Source: Clostridiales bacterium (lineage in GTDB: Bacteria > Bacillota > Clostridia > Monoglobales > Monoglobaceae). From it: 64,000 nucleotides of DNA. Where the stretch lies: positions 3,648-67,647 of the forward strand of contig JAHZIG010000015.1 of the NCBI GenBank assembly GCA_019419865.1. Reading direction: 5' to 3'. Under the pieces are notes generated by a model, which had not been told where the DNA came from, made no database searches, and worked only from the letters and a program-made list of their open reading frames with translations. Of the stretch, positions 41,964 to 49,275 are shown in pieces (position 1 is the first letter of the stretch; the number at the start of each line of letters is the position of its first letter). The position numbers and the translations under genes are program-made.

Positions 41964-43019
41964 ATGAAATGCTTGCTAAAATATCAATGGGTAAAGCTAA
42001 TGCGTTCCCATCTTCCTCAGGGCAAGGGGGTAATGGGCTCTTGGGCTCGTCTTGCATCCCGTGCAGCATTTCGCAAAGGAACAGCCTCTTATTGCGGTTA
42101 CAGTAATCCTGTAACGCCCGGTATGTGGTCTGGCGGTATCGTTGGTCTAAAAAGCATTTTAGGCGTTAGAACGCGAAAACAGGCATTAGAAATGATGGAT
42201 ACGCTGTCAAGGCTCGGATATATAAAGTACGAGCTGGATCCGCATACAAAAAAGCTAACTTATCTCATAACCGACTGGGTTGTTGAATGCTCCGGAGAAG
42301 AATGCATGGATGGAAATGTGTATGCTTCAAATGATTACGGTTTCCTTTGCCTCCCACGGAACATAACGCAGCGGCTTGCAGATAACAATTATATATTTGA
42401 AGAATCAGACGCATGGCTTGATTTGTGGTGCCACACGGTATTCGCAGAACAACGCAATGCGTTTTCTTTTTTGGCGCCGACGATTCAGTATGACGATTAT
42501 GGTGCCGCATTAACTCTGGAAACCCTCGGTAACCGTTGGGGTTGGGAAAAGACAAAGGTATGGAGATTTTTTAAGAAATACGGGAATGTCTTTGCTCTGT
42601 ACCGTCTCCCCGGTTCTTACGGTTGTCTGGTTTTTAATAAAATATATCCGACACAAGCAGAGACTGTCTTGCCCACGCAGGATAAAATTGTGCGTATTTT
42701 GAATGAAATACGCATTTGCGCAAAAGGAATAAAAAAAGAGGAGTCCGATCATGCGTATATCAACAGGTTAATCGCCTGGTATAGCAAAAAAGTGATCTCC
42801 TCTATCTTATCAAATGCAGAAGAAAATCGCGTTGCACTTTTCTCCCCTATAATACGCGCGTATTTTTCTCAGTGTTGGAATTGTAAGAATTATAACTATG
42901 ACTGCAAGGGTTATTATAATACCCCAATTGCGGAAATTAAAAAAAATCATATCCGTGGGCCATGTATGCCTGTGGATATAACAAAAATAGCAAAGGAGAT
43001 TTTTATATATGAGCAGTAA
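41964..43019 (+). CDS. ICE-encoded hypothetical protein, winged-helix-like
   Basis: A 351-residue protein that I cannot assign. The N-terminal ~110 residues contain a possible winged helix (SRAAFRKG, then TRKQALEMMDTLSRLGYIKY, ~70-90). A later segment (GAALTLETLGNRWGWEKTKV, ~173-192) looks like a second HTH, and the C terminus has a Cys cluster (CWNCKNYNYDC, ~306-316). Such an arrangement fits a replication- or transcription-control protein of the element. ATG behind AAGGAGAA. It overlaps the next gene by 11 bp. Confidence 0.65.
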   Translation: MKCLLKYQWVKLMRSHLPQGKGVMGSWARLASRAAFRKGTASYCGYSNPVTPGMWSGGIVGLKSILGVRTRKQALEMMDTLSRLGYIKYELDPHTKKLTYLITDWVVECSGEECMDGNVYASNDYGFLCLPRNITQRLADNNYIFEESDAWLDLWCHTVFAEQRNAFSFLAPTIQYDDYGAALTLETLGNRWGWEKTKVWRFFKKYGNVFALYRLPGSYGCLVFNKIYPTQAETVLPTQDKIVRILNEIRICAKGIKKEESDHAYINRLIAWYSKKVISSILSNAEENRVALFSPIIRAYFSQCWNCKNYNYDCKGYYNTPIAEIKKNHIRGPCMPVDITKIAKEIFIYEQ

Positions 43020-43644
43020 ACAGAACAAAAAAGCGATGTATAAACAGGAAGAGGATCGCATTATCGCACATTCAGAGGCGTTTATTGAACTTTTGACTAA
43101 ACGCGGCATACTGGGAGATCAGATGATTGACGATGAAAAGATACGCATAGCGCAGCAGGAAAAGAAGAAAAACACATACCATAACACGCTTATGCTCTTG
43201 AAAAATTACAGAACCATCGCATGGATGCTGGAATGTTTCCCCGATTCGATTGCTGAGGAACTGGACGAGCCTTTTGAGGGATTGGATGAGTTGATTGACC
43301 GGATTGATATCGAAACGTCATTGGATAACAAAAAGCTCGAAAGTAGAATTGCAGGTATCCAAAAGTCAAGAATATTGCTTGACCGTGTGAATGAGGCTCT
43401 GACCGTTCTGAAGAAAAAGCCATCTGACGGTGAAAGACTGTATAACCTGATTTATCAGACCTACATAACGCCTGAAAAGCTGAGTTTAACGGACCTGCTC
43501 TACCGCTTGGATCTGTCGCCGCGCCATTATTACCGGCTTCGGGAACAAGCAGTCACGATCTTATCCATCCGGCTCTGGGCTTCACCGGCAGCCGATGTGG
43601 ATTTCTGGCTTGAAATGCTGACATTGCTGGAGGGATTGAACTGA
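43009..43644 (+). CDS. ArpU/sigma-like regulator of the ICE
   Basis: A 211-residue, mostly helical protein. The C-terminal part (~135-200, KPSDGERLYNLIYQTYITPE and LSLTDLLYRLDLSPRHYYRL) resembles region-4-like HTH domains of ArpU/RinA-type late regulators in phages and ICEs. The middle is a charged helix. An AAAGGAG site lies inside the preceding gene, so translation is coupled. It is directly upstream of the promoter of the transfer genes and is the obvious candidate to control it (inference from position). Confidence 0.6.
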   Translation: MSSKQNKKAMYKQEEDRIIAHSEAFIELLTKRGILGDQMIDDEKIRIAQQEKKKNTYHNTLMLLKNYRTIAWMLECFPDSIAEELDEPFEGLDELIDRIDIETSLDNKKLESRIAGIQKSRILLDRVNEALTVLKKKPSDGERLYNLIYQTYITPEKLSLTDLLYRLDLSPRHYYRLREQAVTILSIRLWASPAADVDFWLEMLTLLEGLN

Positions 43645-43658
43645 AAACGGTGGTAAAT

Positions 43659-43680
43659 AAATTGGCACAAAATTGGCACA
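43659..43680 (+). repeat. Two exact 11-bp direct repeats upstream of the transfer promoter
   Basis: AAATTGGCACA occurs twice without a gap. The repeat length is about one helical turn, and the array ends 9 bp before the -35 box, a typical activator position. Confidence 0.75.
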
Positions 43681-43689
43681 GCCGCGCCG

Positions 43690-43718
43690 ATGACAAGCAA
43701 TTGAAACTGTGGTATACT
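43690..43718 (+). promoter_or_regulatory. Promoter of the ICE transfer operon
   Basis: ATGACA, a 17-bp spacer and TATACT (one mismatch each to consensus). A dyad TCCCA-AAA-TGGGA (43726-43738) covers the expected start site. Confidence 0.7.
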
Positions 43719-43754
43719 GGTATCGTCCCAAAATGGGATCGGACAATAGGGATG

Positions 43755-43795
43755 CCGTTTTTGAAGCAGCTTGATGCTTTGAAACGGTATTTTTT
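43755..43795 (+). terminator. Terminator-like hairpin in the transfer-operon leader
   Basis: CCGTTTTTGAAGCA and TGCTTTGAAACGG pair over ~13 bp (some G-T), followed by TATTTTTTA. It lies between the promoter and the first gene, with no gene before it to terminate; attenuation is possible. Confidence 0.6.
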
Positions 43796-43827
43796 ATTGC
43801 CGAAATTACAGAAGGAGGTTTTTGGGC

Positions 43828-44184
43828 ATGGTCAAACAATTGGGTAAAAGCGGCAAGCTTCAAACTGTATACTGGTCATTGGTCAGCATGGTATCTGCCG
43901 CACTCATTTCTGTTCAGCCTGTTATGGCAGACACGATTTGGGACAGGTTTTCGACGATCATGAAGGATGTTTACGGCGAAATAGTTGCCATAAGCACCAT
44001 TGTCGCAGTTACAGTTGCCGCAATTGCGCTGGTTGTCAGAATGGTATCAAGAAACCAGCGAGCTGTTGATGAAGCTACCAGTTGGCTTAAGCGAATTGTA
44101 ATCACTTGGCTTGTTTTGAACTCGCTCGGCTTTGTGGTTGCATACTTACAGCCGTTGATTTCTGGCGGAAACTACACAGGCTGA
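43828..44184 (+). CDS. VirB2-like conjugative pilin/TrbC-type protein
   Basis: A 118-residue membrane protein. A cleavable signal (SLVSMVSAALISVQPVMA, ~17-34) is followed by two transmembrane helices (~53-70, AISTIVAVTVAAIALVVRM; and ~88-105) separated by a charged loop. This is the VirB2/TrbC layout, the presumed pilin or channel-lining subunit of the type IV secretion system. ATG 43828 follows AAGGAGG. First gene of the transfer operon, 35 bp before the VirB6-like gene. Confidence 0.75.
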   Translation: MVKQLGKSGKLQTVYWSLVSMVSAALISVQPVMADTIWDRFSTIMKDVYGEIVAISTIVAVTVAAIALVVRMVSRNQRAVDEATSWLKRIVITWLVLNSLGFVVAYLQPLISGGNYTG

Positions 44185-44219
44185 GAACAAGCGGTCAGGC
44201 AGGACGGAGGTGATGAAAT

Positions 44220-47024
44220 TTGCTTGACTGGATTTTTGAAGGGATCGTCACATGGATCAGCAGTATCGTATCCCAGCTGATGGACGCTGTGTCAGGCCTG
44301 TTTTTGAACGCACTTGGCACAGACATGACAGCAATGGAAGAATACTTCCCTTTTGTTGCAAAAGCGTTTACTGTCATGCAATATATGGCATGGGCGTTGT
44401 TGTTTTTGATTACGATATGGCAATTGTTCCGTGTGTTCGGCGGACCCATAACAGAAGCAGAGAACCCTTTGTCACTGCTTGCAAGAAGCTCTTTGTTTGC
44501 GTTGTTGATAGGATATGCAAAGCCAATATTCCTGCTGACGCTCGACATTGCAAGAGCTCCTTATACGGCGCTCATGGATATTACGATGTCTTCAGAAGAT
44601 TTCACATTTGCCGGAGTGGAACAGGCGCTGACTAATGGACTAACAACCATTGTTTCCGTTGCAACAGTGGTTGGTCTATTGCTTTTGGTGATTTTGGAAA
44701 TTGCGTTAGGCTGGAACTATTTTAAGCTTTTACTTGAAACTGTTGAACGATATATTGTGGTTGGTGTTCTTTGCTATACTTCCCCTCTGGCATATGCGAT
44801 GGGAGCGTCAAAAACAACAGGAAGTGTATTCAAATCTTGGTGCCGTATGGTGGGTTCACAACTGCTATTATTGGTGATGAACGTATGGTTTCTGCGAGCA
44901 TTTAACAGTTCGGTGGGACAATACATTGGCAACGGCGGTGCACTGTCAACCGGCCAGGGCAATATATTTCTATGGATGTTCTGTGCTCTTGCGTTTTTAA
45001 AAACGGCACAGAAATTTGACAGCTACCTTGCCTCTATGGGACTCAATGTAGCGCAGACAGGCAGCAGTATGGGTATGGAATTGCTTATGGCAGCGCGTGT
45101 TTTGGGCGGAGTCAGCGGAGGCGTTAAAAGTGCAGGCAATGTGTTTAGGGGCGGCAGCGCCACCTCAGGTGCAGGAACGGCAGGAGCTGGTTTTGCTGCA
45201 GGCTTTGTGAATAAATTCAAGGGAAATAGCTATGTCCGTGACGCTGTCGTCAGCGGCGGAAGTCCTATGGGCGCCGGCGGCACAGCTGGTTTTGTAGGCC
45301 GCGCTTTTGGAGGTATTGCTGCACGCAACGGTGCGAAACTGACCGGTGATTCTATCGCATCCGTAGCATCAAAAGCACCAAATGTTTCAGGAAGTATTGC
45401 CGGAGATATTGCAGACCGCAGTCTTGAGAACTTTATGCCGCATTTGAGCGGCCGTCGTTTATCAGGTACTCAGATAACAGGCGGACAGATATCTACAACT
45501 GCCACCGGTTCAGACGGAAACGAAGCCAATCTGGAAATGTACAGCGCTTCTCAGTATGAAAAACCGGATACGCCGCACAGCATCGTCAATGCATCCGACG
45601 GAAGCCAGTGGTATCAGATGGCTGCGGGCACTGGAGCAAACGCATTTTATGAAGCTCCCGAATTTACCGGTGATCCGTCCGAAGCGGCACAGGTGGCAAC
45701 AACATTCCCTGATGCTGCGGAAGGCACCATACTTAGAACGGCTGATGAAGGCGTTATGGAAGCAACAACGCCGGGCGAAAGCTCGCTTTTATTTAACAGT
45801 ACAAACTATGGTGAGCCAGACGGCCCACACTCTGTCATAAAAGACGCTGACGGCAATGAATGGTATCAAGTCTCGAGTGCCGATTATGCGGACGGTACTA
45901 CAGAAGTGCCGCAGTTTGACAGCGGATATACAGAGTTCCCGGGAATGCCGGAAGATACATCTATGAATGTGCTTGGCGATGGTTTGATTGAAGCCAATTC
46001 TGCCGATGGCACATCAATGCTGTACAGCAGCGAAAGCTACAGTGAACCGGAAGGCACATATCAGACGGTTACTGATGCTGACGGGACACAGTGGTATCAG
46101 GTATCTGGTGAGGATATTGCAAACGGCAGTGCAGCTGCTCCGCAATTTACCGGAGACAATGCCGTTTCGTTCCCCGACATGTCAGAAGATACTGCATATA
46201 CCCAAATCGGCAACGGCGTGATTGAAGCCAATTCTGCCGATGGTAGTTCCATGCTGTATAACAGCGCTTCCTATGCCGAACCAGAGGGTGAGCATTCTGT
46301 TGTTACGGCAAACGATGGCAGCCAGTGGTATCAGATACCTATTGGCAGCGATGGTTCTTATGAAGCACCGGAATATACAGGGGCTGTTGCAGAAGGAATG
46401 CAGGCAGAACCCAGCTTCCCCGGCATGCCGGATGGAACAGAGTACCGTTCAGCAGGAAATGGCGTTGTGGAAGCCTCCTCTGCTTCCGAAAGCAATACGC
46501 TATGGTATAACAGCGCTAATTATGAAGAACCTGAAGCGCCGCATACAGTTATGCAGGCAGCAAACGGTGTGGAATGGTATGCGATGCAGCCACATGCCGA
46601 GACTCCCGCATTCGAGGCTGGAGATGCAGCAATGGCATATAACCAAGCACAGTTCCAAGCATTTATGCCAGGCTACGAGCAAAAAGTATCCTCGGTTGAC
46701 GGTTCACAGCGTCAGGATGGTTGTTTTGAAGTCCGGCACGAAAACGGAAGCGGTACTATGTTTTACGATACGACCAGATATGCTGCACCACGTGGCAATT
46801 ATCAGGTATATGAAGATGTTAATGGAAGTCAATGGTACGCAATACACGGCGAAGCTGCCGTTGACCGAAAACCGGTATATCAAGACGGGAAACCGGTATA
46901 CGATAACGGTAAGCTGCGCACAGAATCTGTTGCAACTGTGCGTTATAAGACAACTCCATCGCGTTTTGGAGAACCCAAACGCCGTGAAAAAATAGAAATA
47001 AAAGCCCCAAAACGCAAGCGGTAA
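44220..47024 (+). CDS. VirB6/TrbL-like channel protein with six C-terminal repeats
   Basis: A 934-residue protein starting at TTG 44220 (GGAGG 9 bp upstream). Residues ~1-290 hold about six transmembrane helices, as in VirB6/TrbL inner-membrane channel components. A Gly/Ala-rich linker (~295-430) leads into a soluble tail with six degenerate ~80-residue repeats. Each repeat carries the motif [L/M]xNSxxYxEPxGxHSVxxxxDGxQWYQ (starts near residues 440, 523, 600, 678, 761 and 847). The last ~30 residues are very basic. Other repeat-bearing VirB6 homologues occur in Gram-positive ICEs; the role of the tail is unknown. Confidence 0.8.
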   Translation: MLDWIFEGIVTWISSIVSQLMDAVSGLFLNALGTDMTAMEEYFPFVAKAFTVMQYMAWALLFLITIWQLFRVFGGPITEAENPLSLLARSSLFALLIGYAKPIFLLTLDIARAPYTALMDITMSSEDFTFAGVEQALTNGLTTIVSVATVVGLLLLVILEIALGWNYFKLLLETVERYIVVGVLCYTSPLAYAMGASKTTGSVFKSWCRMVGSQLLLLVMNVWFLRAFNSSVGQYIGNGGALSTGQGNIFLWMFCALAFLKTAQKFDSYLASMGLNVAQTGSSMGMELLMAARVLGGVSGGVKSAGNVFRGGSATSGAGTAGAGFAAGFVNKFKGNSYVRDAVVSGGSPMGAGGTAGFVGRAFGGIAARNGAKLTGDSIASVASKAPNVSGSIAGDIADRSLENFMPHLSGRRLSGTQITGGQISTTATGSDGNEANLEMYSASQYEKPDTPHSIVNASDGSQWYQMAAGTGANAFYEAPEFTGDPSEAAQVATTFPDAAEGTILRTADEGVMEATTPGESSLLFNSTNYGEPDGPHSVIKDADGNEWYQVSSADYADGTTEVPQFDSGYTEFPGMPEDTSMNVLGDGLIEANSADGTSMLYSSESYSEPEGTYQTVTDADGTQWYQVSGEDIANGSAAAPQFTGDNAVSFPDMSEDTAYTQIGNGVIEANSADGSSMLYNSASYAEPEGEHSVVTANDGSQWYQIPIGSDGSYEAPEYTGAVAEGMQAEPSFPGMPDGTEYRSAGNGVVEASSASESNTLWYNSANYEEPEAPHTVMQAANGVEWYAMQPHAETPAFEAGDAAMAYNQAQFQAFMPGYEQKVSSVDGSQRQDGCFEVRHENGSGTMFYDTTRYAAPRGNYQVYEDVNGSQWYAIHGEAAVDRKPVYQDGKPVYDNGKLRTESVATVRYKTTPSRFGEPKRREKIEIKAPKRKR

Positions 47025-47030
47025 AATAAA

Positions 47031-47061
47031 AGCAGTCAAATTCTATGTTTGGCTGCTTTTT
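47031..47061 (+). terminator. Hairpin between the VirB6-like and hydrolase genes
   Basis: AGCAGTCAAA, a 7-nt loop and TTTGGCTGCT, then TTTTCTT. It may reduce read-through into the downstream transfer genes. Confidence 0.65.
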
Positions 47062-47098
47062 CTTATATAGATTTTGTTTCGGCAAGGAGGTGAAAAGA

Positions 47099-48886
47099 AT
47101 GGCTGAGCCCAATAAACAGCAAATCGGTGACGGTGCCGATAATTTCGGGCAAGCTGCAGGTCAAATGGCTAAAGCTGCAAAACAAGCCGGACAGGAAACG
47201 GCAAAACAAGCAGCCGCAAAAGGCGCAGAGGCTACCGCAAACGCAGCAGCTGCAACTGTCAAAGCCAGTGTGGAAGGTGGAAAGGCTGTCGCCGAAGTCG
47301 CTGCGGGAACAGCGGCAGGCGGACCTGTAGGTGCAGTCATATCTGCGGCATGGTCTTTGCGGCACACCTTGTTTAAGGTGCTGATTTGTATATGCCTTGC
47401 AATTGTGTTCTTTATTGTGCTGATTGTATCCCTGCCATCCATAGTTACAAACAATATATTCGGTCTGGACGGGACACAGCCTGTCGAAGGCATGACTCTT
47501 GATTCCAGTTATACTCAGATGGAACAGGTGGTATCAAATGTAATAGAAGCGGCATATCAGACGTCTTTATCCAGAGTTGAACAGATCATTTCAAGTGGTG
47601 GATATAATTACGAAGCTTCTTCGGATGCAACTATCAATTATGCGCAGAGCTCAGCCGGTTATGACACCTGCTATATCCTCGCCGCGTATTCTGTTTCTTT
47701 GGAACAACAGGGCACCGATCCGGATGATATGACTGCAAAATTGAACAGTGTAGCAAGTGATATGTTCCCTGTCACCTATGAAGTTAAAGAAACCGAACAG
47801 ACAATCACGAATGAGGACGGGACTACTTCCGTACAGACGGTACAGTATGTAGAATGTACTATCCACCCATTTGACAACAGCGTCATCAACAGGGCTTTTG
47901 GTATTGATCCGAATGCCGCATACAATCAATTCGGCGCAACATACAGTGAGGTCATTACCAATATGGCAAACGCGCTTAAACGGACTTTATACGGTGCAAT
48001 AAGCCCTGGTGAATCTGTCCCCCTCACTGATGAAGAATTGATTGCATTTGTGAATAGTCAAAGCTGTACAGGCGTTCAAAAGCTGTTATTGGAAACCGCT
48101 TTATCGTTAGTCGGCAAAGTTCCGTACTTCTGGGGTGGCAAAAGCCCTGCTGGCTGGAATGATGAATGGAATACGCCAAAGCTGGTTACATCCGCTGGCT
48201 CTTCTTCTACCGGAACGATCAGACCGTATGGCTTAGATTGCAGTGGTTTCACATCATGGATCTATGATACGGCGCTTGGAATTGATATCGGTGCTGGTAC
48301 CGGCGGGCAATACCCGAAAACCACCGCTGTTTCCGCAGCTGATTTGCAAATCGGCGATTTGGGCTTTTTAGCCGGCTCAGGCGGAGGTGGCTGGAACCAT
48401 GTTTTGATGTTTGCCGGATATGGATCCAGCGGAGAACGGATGTGGGTACACTCCTCCAGCGGCAGCGGCGTTATACTGAATTCGCCCAGTTATGAATCAT
48501 CGCTGGTTCTGCGCAGACCAAAGAATGTGGACTATAACGCACCTGTAGCAGGTGGATCTACCGGAATCATAGGTCCATCTTCCGGCACCCCTTACACAAT
48601 GGAAGTCGAAGTGACACATTATTGTCCTTGTCAGCAATGTAACGGCAACTCACTGGCTATGTCTGCAAGCGGAAAGCCGTTAGCTGTCGGGATGGTAGCA
48701 ATGTCAACAAAGTATCCGTTTGGTACCAGAATCAGCATTAACGGAAAAATATATACTGTGGAAGACCGCGGCGGCGCTGAATTTAATGATATCCACCGTG
48801 TGGATATTTTCGTAAACTCGCATGAAGAAGCGTTGCGTCTGGGGCGGCACAAAACCACAGCCACAGTATATCCAACAGGTAGGTGA
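47099..48886 (+). CDS. VirB1-type cell wall hydrolase (NlpC/P60 plus 3D domain)
   Basis: A 595-residue membrane-anchored hydrolase. The N-terminal ~80 residues are Ala/Lys/Gln-rich and helical; one transmembrane helix follows (~98-118, VLICICLAIVFFIVLIVSL). After a spacer comes NlpC/P60 with the catalytic Cys in GLDCSGFTSWIYD (~380) and His in WNHVLMFAGYG (~436), then a 3D domain (TKYPFGTRISI, VEDRGG, VDIFVNSHEEAL, ~535-580). It opens the peptidoglycan for the mating channel. ATG 47099 is behind AAGGAGGTG. Confidence 0.88.
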   Translation: MAEPNKQQIGDGADNFGQAAGQMAKAAKQAGQETAKQAAAKGAEATANAAAATVKASVEGGKAVAEVAAGTAAGGPVGAVISAAWSLRHTLFKVLICICLAIVFFIVLIVSLPSIVTNNIFGLDGTQPVEGMTLDSSYTQMEQVVSNVIEAAYQTSLSRVEQIISSGGYNYEASSDATINYAQSSAGYDTCYILAAYSVSLEQQGTDPDDMTAKLNSVASDMFPVTYEVKETEQTITNEDGTTSVQTVQYVECTIHPFDNSVINRAFGIDPNAAYNQFGATYSEVITNMANALKRTLYGAISPGESVPLTDEELIAFVNSQSCTGVQKLLLETALSLVGKVPYFWGGKSPAGWNDEWNTPKLVTSAGSSSTGTIRPYGLDCSGFTSWIYDTALGIDIGAGTGGQYPKTTAVSAADLQIGDLGFLAGSGGGGWNHVLMFAGYGSSGERMWVHSSSGSGVILNSPSYESSLVLRRPKNVDYNAPVAGGSTGIIGPSSGTPYTMEVEVTHYCPCQQCNGNSLAMSASGKPLAVGMVAMSTKYPFGTRISINGKIYTVEDRGGAEFNDIHRVDIFVNSHEEALRLGRHKTTATVYPTGR

Positions 48887-48891
48887 AGAAT

Positions 48892-49275
48892 TTGGAAGAA
48901 AAAGAATATAACAATATCTATGCTATCCCGGCGAATTATACAGACTCAGGGAAAATCTTCGGCGGAATGCTGGAGCTTCGCAATACTATTGAAGCTGCTT
49001 TAATTGTAATTATAATCGGCTATCCCGAACTGATGCTGATTCCTATGGCAACTACCCTTCGTATTGTAGTAATGACTGTGACGCTTATTCCCGTTGCAGT
49101 AATTGCGTTGATGGGTATCGATGGCAATTCCCTGTTTCAGTACGTCGGACATATGATCCGATATTTCATCAACCGGAGAAATCTGCATTTCAGAAGGGTG
49201 GGATACCACTATGACAGACGGCAGCTCAGGAAAAAGCAAAAAGCCAAAGTCAAAAAAGCGTCCGGAAAAGCTTGA
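48892..49275 (+). CDS. PrgI-family conjugation membrane protein
   Basis: A ~127-residue PrgI-like protein, found next to VirB4 in most Gram-positive T4SS. YAIPANYTDSGKIFGGMLELR is followed by two membrane helices (~35-52 and ~58-77), then a basic tail (NRRNLHFRRVGYHYDRRQ). TTG 48892 has AGGTG 7 bp upstream and is preferred over the GTG at 48883. The 3' end overlaps virB4 by 65 bp. Confidence 0.85.
   Translation: MEEKEYNNIYAIPANYTDSGKIFGGMLELRNTIEAALIVIIIGYPELMLIPMATTLRIVVMTVTLIPVAVIALMGIDGNSLFQYVGHMIRYFINRRNLHFRRVGYHYDRRQLRKKQKAKVKKASGKA

Noticed and set aside
43664-43680. Sigma-54-type promoter (TGGCAC-N5-TGGCA)
   Set aside because: The match arises from the exact tandem 11-bp repeat, the -12 element has a mismatch at a key base, and a good sigma-A promoter lies just downstream.
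43650-43847. 65-codon frame before the VirB2-like gene
   Set aside because: It covers the direct repeats, promoter and leader hairpin and lacks a ribosome binding site.
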